From positions 1 to 22,162 of the forward strand of contig JAPOOQ010000337.1 of the NCBI GenBank assembly GCA_026713345.1: a DNA stretch of 22,162 nucleotides, read 5' to 3'. The position numbers and the translations under genes were made by a program. Of this stretch, positions 22,136 through 22,162 are shown piece by piece; positions within the stretch are counted from its first letter, which is position 1; each line of letters opens with the position of its first letter. Source of the stretch: Gemmatimonadota bacterium (GTDB taxonomy: Bacteria > Gemmatimonadota > Gemmatimonadetes > Longimicrobiales > Gaopeijiaceae). The notes under the pieces are model-generated. The model ran no database searches. It was given only the letters and a program-made list of their open reading frames with translations, and was not told the origin of the DNA.

Positions 22136-22162
22136 CTCCACGATGATCACCAGCGCGAGCCG

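Noticed and set aside
21913..22146. A 77-residue plus-strand frame with a repeated IVPRGTF motif after mnmG, and a minus-strand counterpart with repeated TFHVEQS
   Set aside because: The repeated peptides are the parS palindromes read in frame. There is no ribosome binding site or family resemblance, so both are non-coding.
22143..22162. Start of rsmG or parA at the ATG at 22143
   Set aside because: Only six codons are visible, there is no ribosome binding site, and nothing can be recognised.

Overview
This window comes from a high-GC bacterial chromosome at its replication-origin region. The hallmark genes lie in two divergent arms. dnaA and dnaN run leftwards (14158 to 13055 and 15850 to 14474). 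rpmH, rnpA, yidD, yidC, mnmE and mnmG run rightwards (16110 to 21905) and are followed by two near-perfect parS palindromes. The proteins are diderm in style: there are signal peptides, a lipoprotein, an outer-membrane-barrel-like protein ending in Phe, and YidC with a periplasmic domain. Two envelope proteins have signal peptides ending in 'LEAQ'. Together with the gene content this made me think of Gemmatimonadota, but that assignment is an inference and I could not test it. I see no tRNA, rRNA, CRISPR array, transposase or phage gene.

Left region, 1-6185. A partial queE (7-deazaguanine pathway) is translationally coupled to an unrecognised upstream gene; both are on the minus strand. On the plus strand follow an MDR-type reductase whose usual zinc ligands are missing, a MazG-like pyrophosphohydrolase, and a compact three-gene module: an ECF sigma factor, a single-membrane-span protein and a CpxP/Spy-like periplasmic protein. 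After these come epimerase-type threonine dehydrogenase and 2-amino-3-ketobutyrate CoA ligase, a complete threonine-to-glycine pathway.

Middle region, 6197-13004. An overlapping minus-strand pair encodes a beta-barrel-like protein and an exported coiled-coil protein. Upstream of it is a 250-bp non-coding block with repeat-like ends and an AT-rich promoter-like island. Next is a minus-strand operon for a PrcB-like lipoprotein, a membrane histidine kinase and an NtrC-family sigma54 activator. The lipoprotein gene is head-to-head with pyrE, with only four bases between the two start codons.

Origin region, 13055-22162. The 315-bp dnaA-dnaN gap holds DnaA-box-like sites of the TTTTCCACA type, an exact 14-bp direct repeat and an AT-rich stretch, so it is the best oriC candidate. 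The dnaA-rpmH gap holds well-formed divergent sigma70-type promoters and no DnaA boxes that I could see. The rightward operon covers ribosome and RNase P protein synthesis, membrane protein insertion and tRNA wobble-uridine modification (MnmE and MnmG act as a complex). The window ends inside a parS-bearing intergenic region, so parA and parB are probably just beyond it.
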